Part shown: positions 41,904 through 50,711 of the stretch, piece by piece
How positions within the stretch are numbered: position 1 is the first letter of the stretch
Layout: each line of letters begins with the position of its first letter
NCBI RefSeq assembly: GCF_001662075.1
Contig: NZ_LYPL01000019.1
Span: forward strand, 41,432-105,431
Source of the DNA: Rhizobium bangladeshense
Lineage (GTDB): Bacteria > Pseudomonadota > Alphaproteobacteria > Rhizobiales > Rhizobiaceae
Reading direction: 5' to 3'
DNA length: 64,000 nt
The notes under the pieces: model-generated
The model's input: the letters and a program-made list of their open reading frames with translations, nothing else
Database searches by the model: none
What the model was told of the DNA's origin: nothing
Program-made: the position numbers and the translations under genes

Positions 41904-42829
41904 TGGAAGAGACAGGCATCGGCTTCTGGGGGGTGCCCCTCGCCATTCTCGCAGGCGCCATCCGTGTGTCCACCCCCTTCATCTTCGTCAGCCTGGGCGA
42001 GACGATCACCGAGCGCTCCGGCCGTATCAATCTCGGTCTCGAAGGCACGCTCGTCTTCGGCGCAATGACGGCCTATGCCGTCGCCGTCATGAGCAATTCC
42101 CCCTGGCTCGGCGTGCTCGCGGCCATGGCGACAGGCGCGGTCTTCGGCCTCGTCCACGGCTGGATCTGCAAATGGCCGAAGGTCAACGATATCGCGATCG
42201 GCATCGCCATGATGCAGTTCGGCCTAGGGCTCGCCTTCTTCCTCGGCAAGCCCTTCATCCAGCCGGCGGCGCCGCACCTGCCGGCAATTCCGCTCGGCTT
42301 CTGGTCCAGTCTGCCGCAGATCCAGGCGGCGTTAAACATCAACGTGCTGTTCCTCCTCGGAGCCGCCCTCGCCTTCCTTCTCTGGTGGGCGTTCAAGAAT
42401 ACTCGCGTCGGTCTCGTCCTGCGCGTCGTCGGCGACAGCACGGACGCAGCGCGGGCCATGGGCATTAATCCGGATCGCGTGCGACTGCTCGCCACCGCCG
42501 TCGGCGGCTCGCTGGCGGCAATCGGCGGCGCCTATCTCTCGCTCTATTATCCCGGCTCCTGGAACGAGGGGATCTCCTCCGGTCAGGGTCTGATGGCCGT
42601 GGCCCTCGTCATCTTCGCCCGATGGAATCCCATCGGCTGCTTCCTTGCCGCCCTGCTCTTCGGCGGCGCCGGGGCGCTCGGACCGGCGCTGCAATCGGTT
42701 GGGGTGAGCGAAGGTTATTATCTCTTCTATGCCGCCCCTTACGTGCTGACGCTGGTCATCATGATCGCGACCTCTTCGCCGACACGTTCGCTCACCAGTG
42801 CGCCCGGAGCGCTTTCGCTGACAAAGTAG
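41903..42829 (+). CDS. ABC transporter permease, BMP/nucleoside type (second)
   Basis: A 308-residue permease of the same class. Helices run from VPLAILAGAIRVSTPFIFVSLGETITERSG through INLGLEGTLVFGAMTAYAVAVM to FARWNPIGCFLAALLFGGAGALG. The segment GINPDRVRLLATAVGGSLAAIGGAYL is the usual cytoplasmic coupling region and following helix. The start overlaps the previous stop by one base. It forms the importer's membrane channel together with the first permease; the ATPase is encoded two enzyme genes later. Confidence 0.87.
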   Translation: MEETGIGFWGVPLAILAGAIRVSTPFIFVSLGETITERSGRINLGLEGTLVFGAMTAYAVAVMSNSPWLGVLAAMATGAVFGLVHGWICKWPKVNDIAIGIAMMQFGLGLAFFLGKPFIQPAAPHLPAIPLGFWSSLPQIQAALNINVLFLLGAALAFLLWWAFKNTRVGLVLRVVGDSTDAARAMGINPDRVRLLATAVGGSLAAIGGAYLSLYYPGSWNEGISSGQGLMAVALVIFARWNPIGCFLAALLFGGAGALGPALQSVGVSEGYYLFYAAPYVLTLVIMIATSSPTRSLTSAPGALSLTK

Positions 42830-42847
42830 CATGAAAGGAGCCAAGCC

Positions 42848-43864
42848 ATGAACGGTCTCGGCGGATTGAACAAATCGGAACATGGCGTCGGCATCGGCCT
42901 CGTCCAATTGCAGCTCCCCGTTACCGTCACGAGAGAAGATCTCGCCCGCCAGACACAGGTGATCGTCGACCTCGTCGGTAAAGCGCGACGCAACCAGCCC
43001 GGCATGGATCTGGTTGTTTTCCCTGAATACGCCCTTCACGGCCTGTCGATGGATATCAATCCCGCGATCATGTGCACGCTCGACGGGCCGGAGGTCGCAG
43101 CCTTCAAGAAGGCTTGCAAGGGGAACGCGATATGGGGCTGCTTCTCGATCATGGAGCTGAACCCTGAGGGCATGCCCTACAATTCCGGGATCGTCATCGA
43201 CGATAAGGGCGAGCTGAAGCTTTATTATCGCAAAATGCACCCATGGGTGCCGGTCGAACCATGGGAGCCTGGCAATGTCGGTATTCCGGTCATCGACGGG
43301 CCGAAGGGCGCAAAGCTCGCGCTCATCATCTGCCATGACGGTATGTTCCCGGAGATGGCACGCGAATGCGCCTACAAAGGTGCGGAAATCATGATCCGCA
43401 CGGCCGGTTACACCGCGCCGATTCGCGAAAGCTGGAAATTCACCAATCAGTCGAATGCCTTCTGCAATCTCATGGTTACGGCGAGCGTCTGCATGTGCGG
43501 CTCGGACGGCACCTTCGATTCCATGGGCGAAGGCATGGTCTGCAATTTCGACGGCACGATCATCGCTCACGGCGCCTCTGGGCGCGTCAACGAGATCATC
43601 ACCGCCGAAGTCCGTCCCGATCTGGTGCGCGAAGCACGCCTCGGCTGGGGCGTCGAAAACAATATCTACCAATTCGGTCATCGCGGCTATGTCGCTGTCT
43701 CCGGCGGCGCGGGTGACGCACCCTATACCTACATGCACGACCTCGTCGCTGGCAAATACCACCTTCCCTGGGAGGATCGGGTGAAGGTCACGGACGGTAC
43801 GTCCTGTGGCTTTGAGAAGCCGACGCGGCGCTACGGTGAAACATTCAAGCTCGCGGGTGAATAG
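42848..43864 (+). CDS. amiF: Formamidase (aliphatic amidase/nitrilase family)
   Basis: A 338-residue nitrilase-superfamily amidase with the length and start of formamidases (MNGLGGLNKS). The Glu-Lys-Cys triad is visible: E60 in VVFPEYALHG, K129 in YYRKMHPW, C162 in IICHDGMFPE. Further family features are MARECAYKGAEIMIRTAGYTAP, CMCGSDGTFDSMGEGM and GWGVENNIYQ. Formamidase converts formamide to formate and ammonia. Alongside biuret hydrolase it may remove a formyl group as formamide or act on a formyl-amide product. It lies 18 bases after the permease gene and 12 before biuH. Confidence 0.88.
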   Translation: MNGLGGLNKSEHGVGIGLVQLQLPVTVTREDLARQTQVIVDLVGKARRNQPGMDLVVFPEYALHGLSMDINPAIMCTLDGPEVAAFKKACKGNAIWGCFSIMELNPEGMPYNSGIVIDDKGELKLYYRKMHPWVPVEPWEPGNVGIPVIDGPKGAKLALIICHDGMFPEMARECAYKGAEIMIRTAGYTAPIRESWKFTNQSNAFCNLMVTASVCMCGSDGTFDSMGEGMVCNFDGTIIAHGASGRVNEIITAEVRPDLVREARLGWGVENNIYQFGHRGYVAVSGGAGDAPYTYMHDLVAGKYHLPWEDRVKVTDGTSCGFEKPTRRYGETFKLAGE

Positions 43865-43876
43865 GAGAAGAAGACG

Positions 43877-44578
43877 ATGGACGCCATGGTCGAAACCAAA
43901 GGACATTATATCGACGCCGACCCCTATGCCTGGCCTTATAACGGCGATCTGAGGCCTGACAACACCGCCCTCATCATCATCGACATGCAGACGGATTTCT
44001 GCGGCAAGGGCGGCTATGTCGATCACATGGGCTATGACCTGTCGCTCGTCCAGGCGCCGATCGAGCCGATCAAACGCGTGCTGGCCGCCATGCGCGCCAA
44101 GGGCTATCACATCATCCACACCCGCGAGGGCCATCGGCCCGATCTTGCCGACCTGCCGGCCAACAAACGATGGCGCTCGCAGCGGATCGGCGCAGGGATC
44201 GGTGATCCGGGGCCTTGCGGGCGTATCCTGACCCGCGGCGAACCCGGATGGGACATCATCCCCGAACTCTATCCGATCGAAGGCGAGACAATCATCGACA
44301 AGCCGGGCAAGGGCTCCTTCTGCGCCACCGACCTTGAGCTGATCCTCAACCAGAAGCGCATTGCAAATATCATCCTGACCGGCATCACCACCGATGTCTG
44401 CGTATCCACCACGATGCGCGAGGCCAATGACCGCGGCTTCGAATGCCTGCTGCTGGAAGATTGCTGCGGCGCGACCGACTACGGCAACCATCTCGCCGCC
44501 ATCAAGATGGTGAAGATGCAGGGCGGCGTCTTCGGCTCCGTCTCCAATTCGCAAACGCTTGTGAGCCAGCTGCCATGA
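43877..44578 (+). CDS. biuH: Biuret hydrolase
   Basis: A 233-residue isochorismatase-fold amidohydrolase. The four catalytic residues of the Rhizobium biuret hydrolase fall at the same numbers: D36 in IIIDMQTDF, K142 in IIDKPGKGSF, C175 in TTDVCVSTTM and Q215 in KMQGGV. The N-terminus (MDAMVET, then IDADPYAWPYNG) is also as in that enzyme, from memory. It hydrolyses biuret to allophanate and ammonia, and allophanate is then used by the hydrolase at 28138. It precedes the ATPase gene with a 4-base overlap, so catabolism and transport are coupled. Confidence 0.9.
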   Translation: MDAMVETKGHYIDADPYAWPYNGDLRPDNTALIIIDMQTDFCGKGGYVDHMGYDLSLVQAPIEPIKRVLAAMRAKGYHIIHTREGHRPDLADLPANKRWRSQRIGAGIGDPGPCGRILTRGEPGWDIIPELYPIEGETIIDKPGKGSFCATDLELILNQKRIANIILTGITTDVCVSTTMREANDRGFECLLLEDCCGATDYGNHLAAIKMVKMQGGVFGSVSNSQTLVSQLP

Positions 44579-46125
44579 GCACGGTCCGCGACACGCCTCT
44601 CCCACAGGCCGGCAGGGCCGTCGGCATCGATACGCTTGACATGACGATGCGCTTTGGCAGCTTCACGGCACTCGACCATGTCTCGATCAAGGTGCCCGCC
44701 GGCAGCTTCCATGCTCTGCTCGGCGAAAACGGCGCCGGCAAATCGACCCTCGTCAAATGCATCATGGGCTTCTACCACGCCACGTCGGGCGCGCTTTCCG
44801 TCGACGGCCACGAAGTGGCCATCGCCTCACCCAAGGACGCCGCCCTCTATGGCCTCGGCATGGTCTATCAGCACTTCACGCTCGTCCCGTCCCTGACTGG
44901 CGCGGAAAACCTCGTCATCAGCCGTGCAGAAGTGCCCGCCATCATCAACTGGGTCAAGGAGCGGAAGGACCTTGCCGCCTTCATGGAGCGCATGCCGTTC
45001 AGGATCCCGCTGGAACGGCCGGTGAGCGAGCTAGCCGCCGGCGAGAAGCAGAAGCTGGAGATCGTCAAGCAGCTCTATCTCGGCCGCTCCTTTCTCGTTC
45101 TCGACGAACCGACCTCGGTTCTGACGCCTGCCGAAGCCGATGAGATGCTCGGTCTCATCAGGGGAATGACCGGGCGCGCCGAACTGACCGTGCTGATGAT
45201 TTCGCACAAGTTCCACGAGGTGACGAAGTTCGCCGATGCAGTCTCGGTCCTGCGGCGCGGCCGGCTGGTCGGCACCGGCAAGGTCGGCGACCTCTCGACA
45301 TCGGAGATGGCCGCGATGATGATCGGCGACGTGAAGCTTGCCGCACTCGACAGCCGCGTTCCTGTCTCCAAAAACGCCAGGCCCGTCCTTGCAGTGGAGC
45401 AGGTCCAGGCGCCGGACCGCTCTGGCCTCAAGACCATTACGATCGACAATCTCATGGTCCGCTCCGGCGAGATCGTCGGCATTGCCGGCATTTCGGGCAA
45501 CGGCCAGAAAGAGCTGACGGAAATTCTCGCCGGCCAGCGGCCGGCCGACAGCGGCCGCGTGAGCGTCAATGGCAAGACCTATGGCGCGACGCGCCACGAG
45601 ACCCGCAGGAACAATGTCCGCTTCATCCCCGAGGAGCCGCTGCAGAACGCCTGCGCCCCGAGCATGACGGTCAGTGAAAATCTCGCCTTCCGGACCTTCG
45701 ACCTGAAGGCGGACGGCAAGGATGCGATCTGGCTGAACAAGAGCAAGATGAAAAAGCGGGCGGCGGCACTGATTTCGGACTTCAAGGTGAAGGCCGCTTC
45801 CTCGTCCTCGCCGATCGCAGCCCTTTCAGGCGGCAACGTGCAGCGCGCCGTGCTTGCCCGCGAACTGACCGGCGAGGTGGACCTGCTGATCGTCTCGAAT
45901 CCCTGTTTCGGCCTCGACTTCTCGGCTGTCGCCGAAATCCGGGCCCGCATCATGCAGGCCCGTAATGCCGGCACGGCCGTGCTGCTGCTGTCCGAAGACC
46001 TCGACGAACTGCTCGAGATGTCCGACCGCATCATGGTCATTTCCGACGGCAGGCTGGTTTACGAGACACCGGCGCGTGCGGCCGATATCGCCGTGATCGG
46101 CGCTCACATGGCGGGGCATCATTGA
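44575..46125 (+). CDS. ABC ATPase with two nucleotide-binding domains (BMP importer)
   Basis: About 516 residues from ATG 44575, which overlaps the biuH stop. Domain 1 has Walker A GENGAGKST near residue 45, signature ELAAGEKQKLEI and Walker B FLVLDEPTSVLTP. Domain 2 has GISGNGQKE in place of a standard Walker A, signature LSGGNVQR, and LLIVSNPCFGLDFSAV, where the usual catalytic Glu position is Asn. This asymmetry is normal in nucleoside/BMP-type double ATPases, in which only one site is fully active. It powers the importer of this operon. Confidence 0.88.
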   Translation: MSTVRDTPLPQAGRAVGIDTLDMTMRFGSFTALDHVSIKVPAGSFHALLGENGAGKSTLVKCIMGFYHATSGALSVDGHEVAIASPKDAALYGLGMVYQHFTLVPSLTGAENLVISRAEVPAIINWVKERKDLAAFMERMPFRIPLERPVSELAAGEKQKLEIVKQLYLGRSFLVLDEPTSVLTPAEADEMLGLIRGMTGRAELTVLMISHKFHEVTKFADAVSVLRRGRLVGTGKVGDLSTSEMAAMMIGDVKLAALDSRVPVSKNARPVLAVEQVQAPDRSGLKTITIDNLMVRSGEIVGIAGISGNGQKELTEILAGQRPADSGRVSVNGKTYGATRHETRRNNVRFIPEEPLQNACAPSMTVSENLAFRTFDLKADGKDAIWLNKSKMKKRAAALISDFKVKAASSSSPIAALSGGNVQRAVLARELTGEVDLLIVSNPCFGLDFSAVAEIRARIMQARNAGTAVLLLSEDLDELLEMSDRIMVISDGRLVYETPARAADIAVIGAHMAGHH

Positions 46126-46793
46126 TGGGCGAGATCAAGGCAGAACCCTTCGCTTTCCCGGTGAAGCACGATCAGCTCGCCCTTATCGTCATCGATATGC
46201 AGCGCGATTTCGCCGAGCCCGGCGGCTTCGGCGCAAGCCTCGGCAACGATGTCAGCCGCATCAGCAGGATCGTGCCCGATGTCAAACGCCTCATTCAGGG
46301 CTTCCGCTATGCCGGTCTGCCGGTCATCCATACGATGGAATGCCACCGGCCCGACCTTTCGGATCTGCCCCCGGCGAAACGCAACCGGGGCAATCCCGTG
46401 CTCAGGATCGGAGACGAAGGCCCCATGGGCCGCATCCTCGTAGCGGGCGAGCCGGGAACGGCGATCCTCCCGGAGCTTGCTCCGGTCGACGGCGAAGTGG
46501 TCATCGAAAAGCCCGGCAAGGGCGCCTTCTATGCCACCGGACTCGGAGAGGTGCTGCAGCATAAGGGCATCAAGCAACTGGTCTTTGCCGGCGTGACCAC
46601 CGAGGTCTGCGTCCAGACGACAATGCGCGAGGCGAACGACCGGGGTTATGAGTGCCTGCTCGCCGAGGAGGCGACGGAAAGCTATTTTCCCGAGTTCAAG
46701 GCCGCTGCCATCGCCATGATCCGCGCCCAGGGCGCGATCGTCGGCTGGACCGCCCATGTCGACGATATCCTGGAGAGCATCGCCCATGCCTGA
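46122..46793 (+). CDS. Isochorismatase-family hydrolase, BiuH paralogue
   Basis: A 223-residue paralogue of BiuH. The Asp, Lys, Cys and Gln positions are kept: D25 (VIDMQRDF), K130 (VIEKPGKGAF), C163 (TTEVCVQTT) and Q203 (RAQGAIVG). Their spacings (105, 33 and 40) are almost the same as in BiuH (106, 33 and 40). The substrate-lid sequences differ, for example RPDLSDLPPAKRNRG. It may act on biuret, on a substituted biuret or on a ureido compound made earlier in the pathway. It overlaps the ATPase gene by 4 bases and the cupin gene by 8. Confidence 0.83.
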   Translation: MMGEIKAEPFAFPVKHDQLALIVIDMQRDFAEPGGFGASLGNDVSRISRIVPDVKRLIQGFRYAGLPVIHTMECHRPDLSDLPPAKRNRGNPVLRIGDEGPMGRILVAGEPGTAILPELAPVDGEVVIEKPGKGAFYATGLGEVLQHKGIKQLVFAGVTTEVCVQTTMREANDRGYECLLAEEATESYFPEFKAAAIAMIRAQGAIVGWTAHVDDILESIAHA

Positions 46794-47139
46794 AACGACC
46801 CGCGAACTTCTGACCTCAGGCGGCTGGAAGGAACTGGAGTTCGGCCCCTTCCGCAATCAGGTGACCATCCATTGGATCCGCCCCTTCGAGGACGACCATC
46901 CGGGCGTGGCGCTCCTGAAATACGAGGCCGGCGCCAGCGTTCCGCGCCACCGGCATGAAGGACTGGAAACCATTCTCGTTCTCGACGGCGTACAATCAGA
47001 CGAGGCCGGCGATTACATCAGCGGCAGCTATATCGTCAACGCGCCCGGCACCGAACATTCGGTCTGGAGCGATACCGGCTGTGTCGTGCTCATCCAATGG
47101 GATCGGCCGGTGAAAATACTGGAAGAAGAAGTAGCGTAA
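46786..47139 (+). CDS. ChrR-like cupin-domain protein
   Basis: A 117-residue single-domain cupin. The metal motif is visible as GASVPRHRHEGLETILVLDG (two His and a Glu) and a second block is PGTEHSVWSDTGCVVLIQW. It resembles ChrR-like anti-sigma or acetylacetone-dioxygenase cupins, but without the zinc-binding N-terminal part of ChrR. As the last gene of the biuret operon it could be an enzyme or a ligand sensor; nothing in the sequence decides. Its start overlaps the preceding gene. Confidence 0.8.
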   Translation: MPETTRELLTSGGWKELEFGPFRNQVTIHWIRPFEDDHPGVALLKYEAGASVPRHRHEGLETILVLDGVQSDEAGDYISGSYIVNAPGTEHSVWSDTGCVVLIQWDRPVKILEEEVA

Positions 47140-47509
47140 GATCGACGATGCCAGCCTTCGACATCGCCTCGCTGCGCCGGTCTATCGCGATGGCCGACCG
47201 CGATTGTTGGCATGGCCCTGGCCGCGAGACCGATCCCAGCACGAGGCGTACGATCAAAGGTTTCACGCAGGTTTTCAATTCGATCGCCTTGAAGGGATTG
47301 GAACCGACGACTCCCAAGCTGATCAGCTAAGTGCTTGATAAATCAAGCTTCTCGGCGTAATGCAGGACCGGGGCTGACCAGCTGATGAATCTTGGAGAGA
47401 TTTGGAGCGATCGAAATCGTATGTCCCGGACGAAGCTTTTAGCACCGCGACACTCCGAGGCGGAAGGCGGTTGCGCGCAAAGCTGCGACGGCTGGTCATC
47501 ACTTGGCGG
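47140..47509. other. 370-bp gap after the biuret operon
   Basis: No gene is recognised. A plus-strand frame from ATG 47148 to 47330 would encode 60 residues but matches nothing known. GCTTGAT and ATCAAGC at 47333-47348 form a 7-bp inverted repeat with a 2-base spacer, too tight for a good hairpin, so it is a poor terminator candidate. The adjacent LuxR-type gene converges on this gap. Confidence 0.4.
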
Positions 47510-50386
47510 CTATGTCAGCTCAACGATCCGCAGCCGGTGCGCTACCGCGGCAGCGGCGCCGCGACTCGGCACCGATAGTTTGCCTAAAATGTTGGAGACG
47601 TGCACGCTCGCCGTTTTCGAGGAAATAAACAAATTCCTGGCGATGTCGCGGTTGCTCTGTCCGTCCGCGATGAGCCGAAGTACCTCAAGTTCCCGATCAG
47701 TTAGGCCAAATGGCGCTTTTCCAACACAATCGTCCTCCCCATCCCGTAAATCAATCCGGGCCTTCGCAGCGAAGGCCCCAATCTGGTCGGACAGAAGTTG
47801 CGCGCCAATTGAATGGGCAAGATGAAATGCCTGTCGGAAATTGCGTGCCGCATGCACTCGCTTGGCGGCGTTCAATGCGGCGGCACCTGCCTGCATAAGG
47901 GCGTATGCCTGCCGGAAAGGCTGGTTCAGATCGGCCCAGCTTCGGGCAACTGCCTCCCATATATTTATGTTAGAGGCCGGAGCCCGCGACATCTCAGCCG
48001 AGATTTCCAGACTTTCGGCGTCCTCCACCTTGTTGCGTCGCGGAGCGCGGCCAGCGAGCTCTGCGAGTTCGAGAACAACGTCCTTCTGGCGCGTATCGAC
48101 CGCAACACGCATGGCGGAGACCATGAGCGGCCATGACACGCCTCCTTGGGCCTTTAGAAACATCAGGGCGGATTTAGCTGAACTTGCAGACCCATCCCGA
48201 TCGCCCGCGAGAGCTCGGCTTTCGATCTCATATCTACGAAGATTGGCCGCCATTCGATTGGCAACTTGGGGGCCGGGCGGAAGATCGCGCAGCGAACTCA
48301 CCGCGGCCGCCAGCCGGTCCACGTCTCCTAACACGATGGCGATTTCAGCTTGGCATTCGAAGACGTGAACAAGTCCCAGTGGCAGCGGATCTAACGCCGC
48401 CATCCGTTCGCATGTTTCAGTGGCCTCGGAGACACGGCCCAAGCCTAAATAGGCGCGGCAAAGGGGCGCGCCAACCAGAGCTCCGATATACCTTGCCTGC
48501 CCGAGCTCGACCGTCCGCGCAAAGATTGCCGGTCCAATGTCAATAATCTGACTATACTCTCCTGCGTCGAGTAAGGCCTGCAGCAGCGCTGCGCCCGCAA
48601 GAACCTCGACTCGGCCGGTGGACGCCTGCTCCGCTCGCCCTACGACGATCCGATGAGCATCGATACAAGAGGCGTTCGGGGGCATGTTCAGCATCGCCCC
48701 AATGATCATGCCTTCGATGCGGTATTCCTCATCGTCGAGCCTCTCTGCCAGGTCCCTCAATTCCTCTCCCAATCGCTTGGCGCGGTCGAACTCCCCCCGC
48801 AAAATCAATGCGCGGGAAAACTGCCCCAATGCGTCAGCACGAAGCCTTGTTGGGCTGACTGCATGGTCAAGCGCACGCTCGAGATCTGCGATCTCGCCTG
48901 AGACGAGCGAATGCTGACGCATCACCGCACGCTGCAGGAGTAGTGCCGCCAACTGCTCACCATACCGATCGGCGTCAAGTTCAGCGAGTGCGCGGTCGAC
49001 AAAGGCGAGCCCCTGCTCCGCCTCCGCCGCCCAACAAGCGGCGTCAGCGGCGAGTTCCAAAACCTTACAATGGTCCGCTCCGATCAATCGCCTTGCATTT
49101 TCGACCTCCGGCCACGCCGCCAGCACGAGCTTCAACATCTCCATCTGGTCCATATAGGCGAAAGCGGCAGCGGCCTCCCCCGCAGCTTGCCAAGCCCATT
49201 TGAGACAGCGTTCTGCTTGGCCGGCTCCATGCCAGTGCCGCGCAAGCGCTACAGAATGCCAAATCCGGTAGCTTGGAATCGAGCCACGTTCGAGCACGTC
49301 GGCGTAGAGGCGATGGATGGCCACCTTTTCGCCAGCGATCAGGTCGCCGCGCACAGCGTCGTGGATGAGCGCGTGGCGGAACGCATATCCATCTCGATCG
49401 GGGACCAGGACCCCAGCCGAAATCGCAGGGCGCAGCAGTTCGACCAGATCGAGGTCCGGTTTGTTCGTCACGCTGCGAAGAAGCGAATGGGTGATTTGCG
49501 GTCCTCCGAGCGCCATGACTTTCAACAATCCGCCGGTGGATGGCGGCACCTCTCTCACGGCTCTCAGCAGATAGTCATTGAGAGAGCCGGTGACATTTGC
49601 GCGCAGGCTTCCGCTCGCGTCGATGAGGGCCTCGGTGAACAGCGGAATTCCGCAACCCCGCGCATAGACACTGTTGATCACAGCAGGCTTCGGCGGCCGC
49701 CCTAGCAAGCCCTCGAGCTGAACGGCGATCTCTGCATAGGTGAGGCGACGGAGTTGAAGCACCTCGGAGCCCTCGCAAAGAGAGATATCCCCAATGGTTG
49801 TCCGCAGTGCGTTGCGGCTTGCCTCCTCGGCTCGATACGTAACGATGAGCATGAGCCGGATGTCCATCAGTCGCCGCGTCAAAAAGCGAAGCAGATCGAA
49901 GGTTCCCTGATCGGCCCAGTGAATGTCCTCGATGACCACGACGAGCGGCATCTCGCGTGCCAGTTCCTCAAACAGCTTCCGCATCGTCTCGAAAAGCCGC
50001 GACCTCGCGATGCCCGCGTCAAATCGTTCAGATAGCTCGCCGAGTTCAGGAAGGAGCCATGCCAGCTCTCGCGCGCCTTCGCAGCCGACAAGCGATTTGA
50101 TCAAGGACTGGCCGCGTAGGCGAGCCAGTTCATGCAACAGACCTGTAGCGGGCGCATAAGGTAACGCCGATTCCTGTTGCTCAATGCACCCACCCTTAAG
50201 GATCAATGCGCGGCCTGAGAGCCGGTTTGTGAATTCTTCCACCAACCGGCTCTTTCCGCCACCAGCTTCGGCCGCGAGAAGAATGCAACGCTGCCGACCG
50301 CCCGAGACGTCTCGGAAAGCAGAATCCATCGAATTGAGTTCTGCGATTCGGCCCGAGAACCGCGTCCTTTTGCGGAAAGTCGACAA
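47510..50386 (-). CDS. Large ATP-binding LuxR-family regulator (MalT/LAL type)
   Basis: A 958-residue regulator. The N-terminal AAA/STAND ATPase has Walker A AEAGGGKS at 39-46 and a Walker B-like VVVIEDIHWADQGT near 150; this is followed by LMLIVTYRAEE and GIPLFTEALI. A long TPR-like helical region fills about 370-880. The C-terminal LuxR HTH covers about 895-950 (LTDRELEVLRLIADGQSNRDIARNLFISSKTASVHVSNILGKL). Such proteins bind an inducer and ATP, then oligomerise and activate nearby operons. The divergent GST and hydrolase genes starting at 50712 are likely targets. Confidence 0.9.
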   Translation of the reverse strand: MSTFRKRTRFSGRIAELNSMDSAFRDVSGGRQRCILLAAEAGGGKSRLVEEFTNRLSGRALILKGGCIEQQESALPYAPATGLLHELARLRGQSLIKSLVGCEGARELAWLLPELGELSERFDAGIARSRLFETMRKLFEELAREMPLVVVIEDIHWADQGTFDLLRFLTRRLMDIRLMLIVTYRAEEASRNALRTTIGDISLCEGSEVLQLRRLTYAEIAVQLEGLLGRPPKPAVINSVYARGCGIPLFTEALIDASGSLRANVTGSLNDYLLRAVREVPPSTGGLLKVMALGGPQITHSLLRSVTNKPDLDLVELLRPAISAGVLVPDRDGYAFRHALIHDAVRGDLIAGEKVAIHRLYADVLERGSIPSYRIWHSVALARHWHGAGQAERCLKWAWQAAGEAAAAFAYMDQMEMLKLVLAAWPEVENARRLIGADHCKVLELAADAACWAAEAEQGLAFVDRALAELDADRYGEQLAALLLQRAVMRQHSLVSGEIADLERALDHAVSPTRLRADALGQFSRALILRGEFDRAKRLGEELRDLAERLDDEEYRIEGMIIGAMLNMPPNASCIDAHRIVVGRAEQASTGRVEVLAGAALLQALLDAGEYSQIIDIGPAIFARTVELGQARYIGALVGAPLCRAYLGLGRVSEATETCERMAALDPLPLGLVHVFECQAEIAIVLGDVDRLAAAVSSLRDLPPGPQVANRMAANLRRYEIESRALAGDRDGSASSAKSALMFLKAQGGVSWPLMVSAMRVAVDTRQKDVVLELAELAGRAPRRNKVEDAESLEISAEMSRAPASNINIWEAVARSWADLNQPFRQAYALMQAGAAALNAAKRVHAARNFRQAFHLAHSIGAQLLSDQIGAFAAKARIDLRDGEDDCVGKAPFGLTDRELEVLRLIADGQSNRDIARNLFISSKTASVHVSNILGKLSVPSRGAAAAVAHRLRIVELT

Positions 50387-50711
50387 AAAATGCTCCGAGA
50401 GCTGGAGTTCCGAGATTAACGAGTTGGGGTTTTAACCGTGCCGGCGCGCACAATTGGGAGCTGGGTGTGGGGTCTGGCGGCTAGTTGGCAGGCTGGCACC
50501 GATATCATGCAGGGCTCCCAGATTAGATGTGCTCAATCGTCCGATGATTAATCTGCTCCTCGACGCGCATTTCGCACGGTCCTACTCAATATGCCTGATG
50601 CGGCACTCCCCACCTTAGCCACAGTATGCGGACACGAAGAAGACGTCTACCGGGCAGCCGCCCAACAACCTACGTCTTCTGAGACCATGAACCGAAGGAA
50701 GGATTGGCTGA
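50387..50711. other. 325-bp divergent promoter region with an inverted repeat
   Basis: The gap between the LuxR-type regulator and the GST gene holds no reading frame of note. AGAAGACGT (50638-50646) and ACGTCTTCT (50672-50680) form a perfect 9-bp inverted repeat with a 25-base spacer, 32 bases upstream of the GST start. It could be an activator site or hairpin. The ribosome site AGGAAGGA is at about 50695. Confidence 0.45.

Noticed and set aside
42332..44605. Long open frame on the minus strand across permease, formamidase and biuH genes
   Set aside because: It is antisense to three well-supported genes, has no known motif and arises from GC-rich codon use.
47148..47330. 60-codon frame after the cupin gene
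   Set aside because: No family match, no clear ribosome site and an ordinary composition for a chance frame.
47333..47348. Inverted repeat GCTTGAT-AA-ATCAAGC as a terminator
   Set aside because: A two-base loop cannot fold well and no T-run follows.
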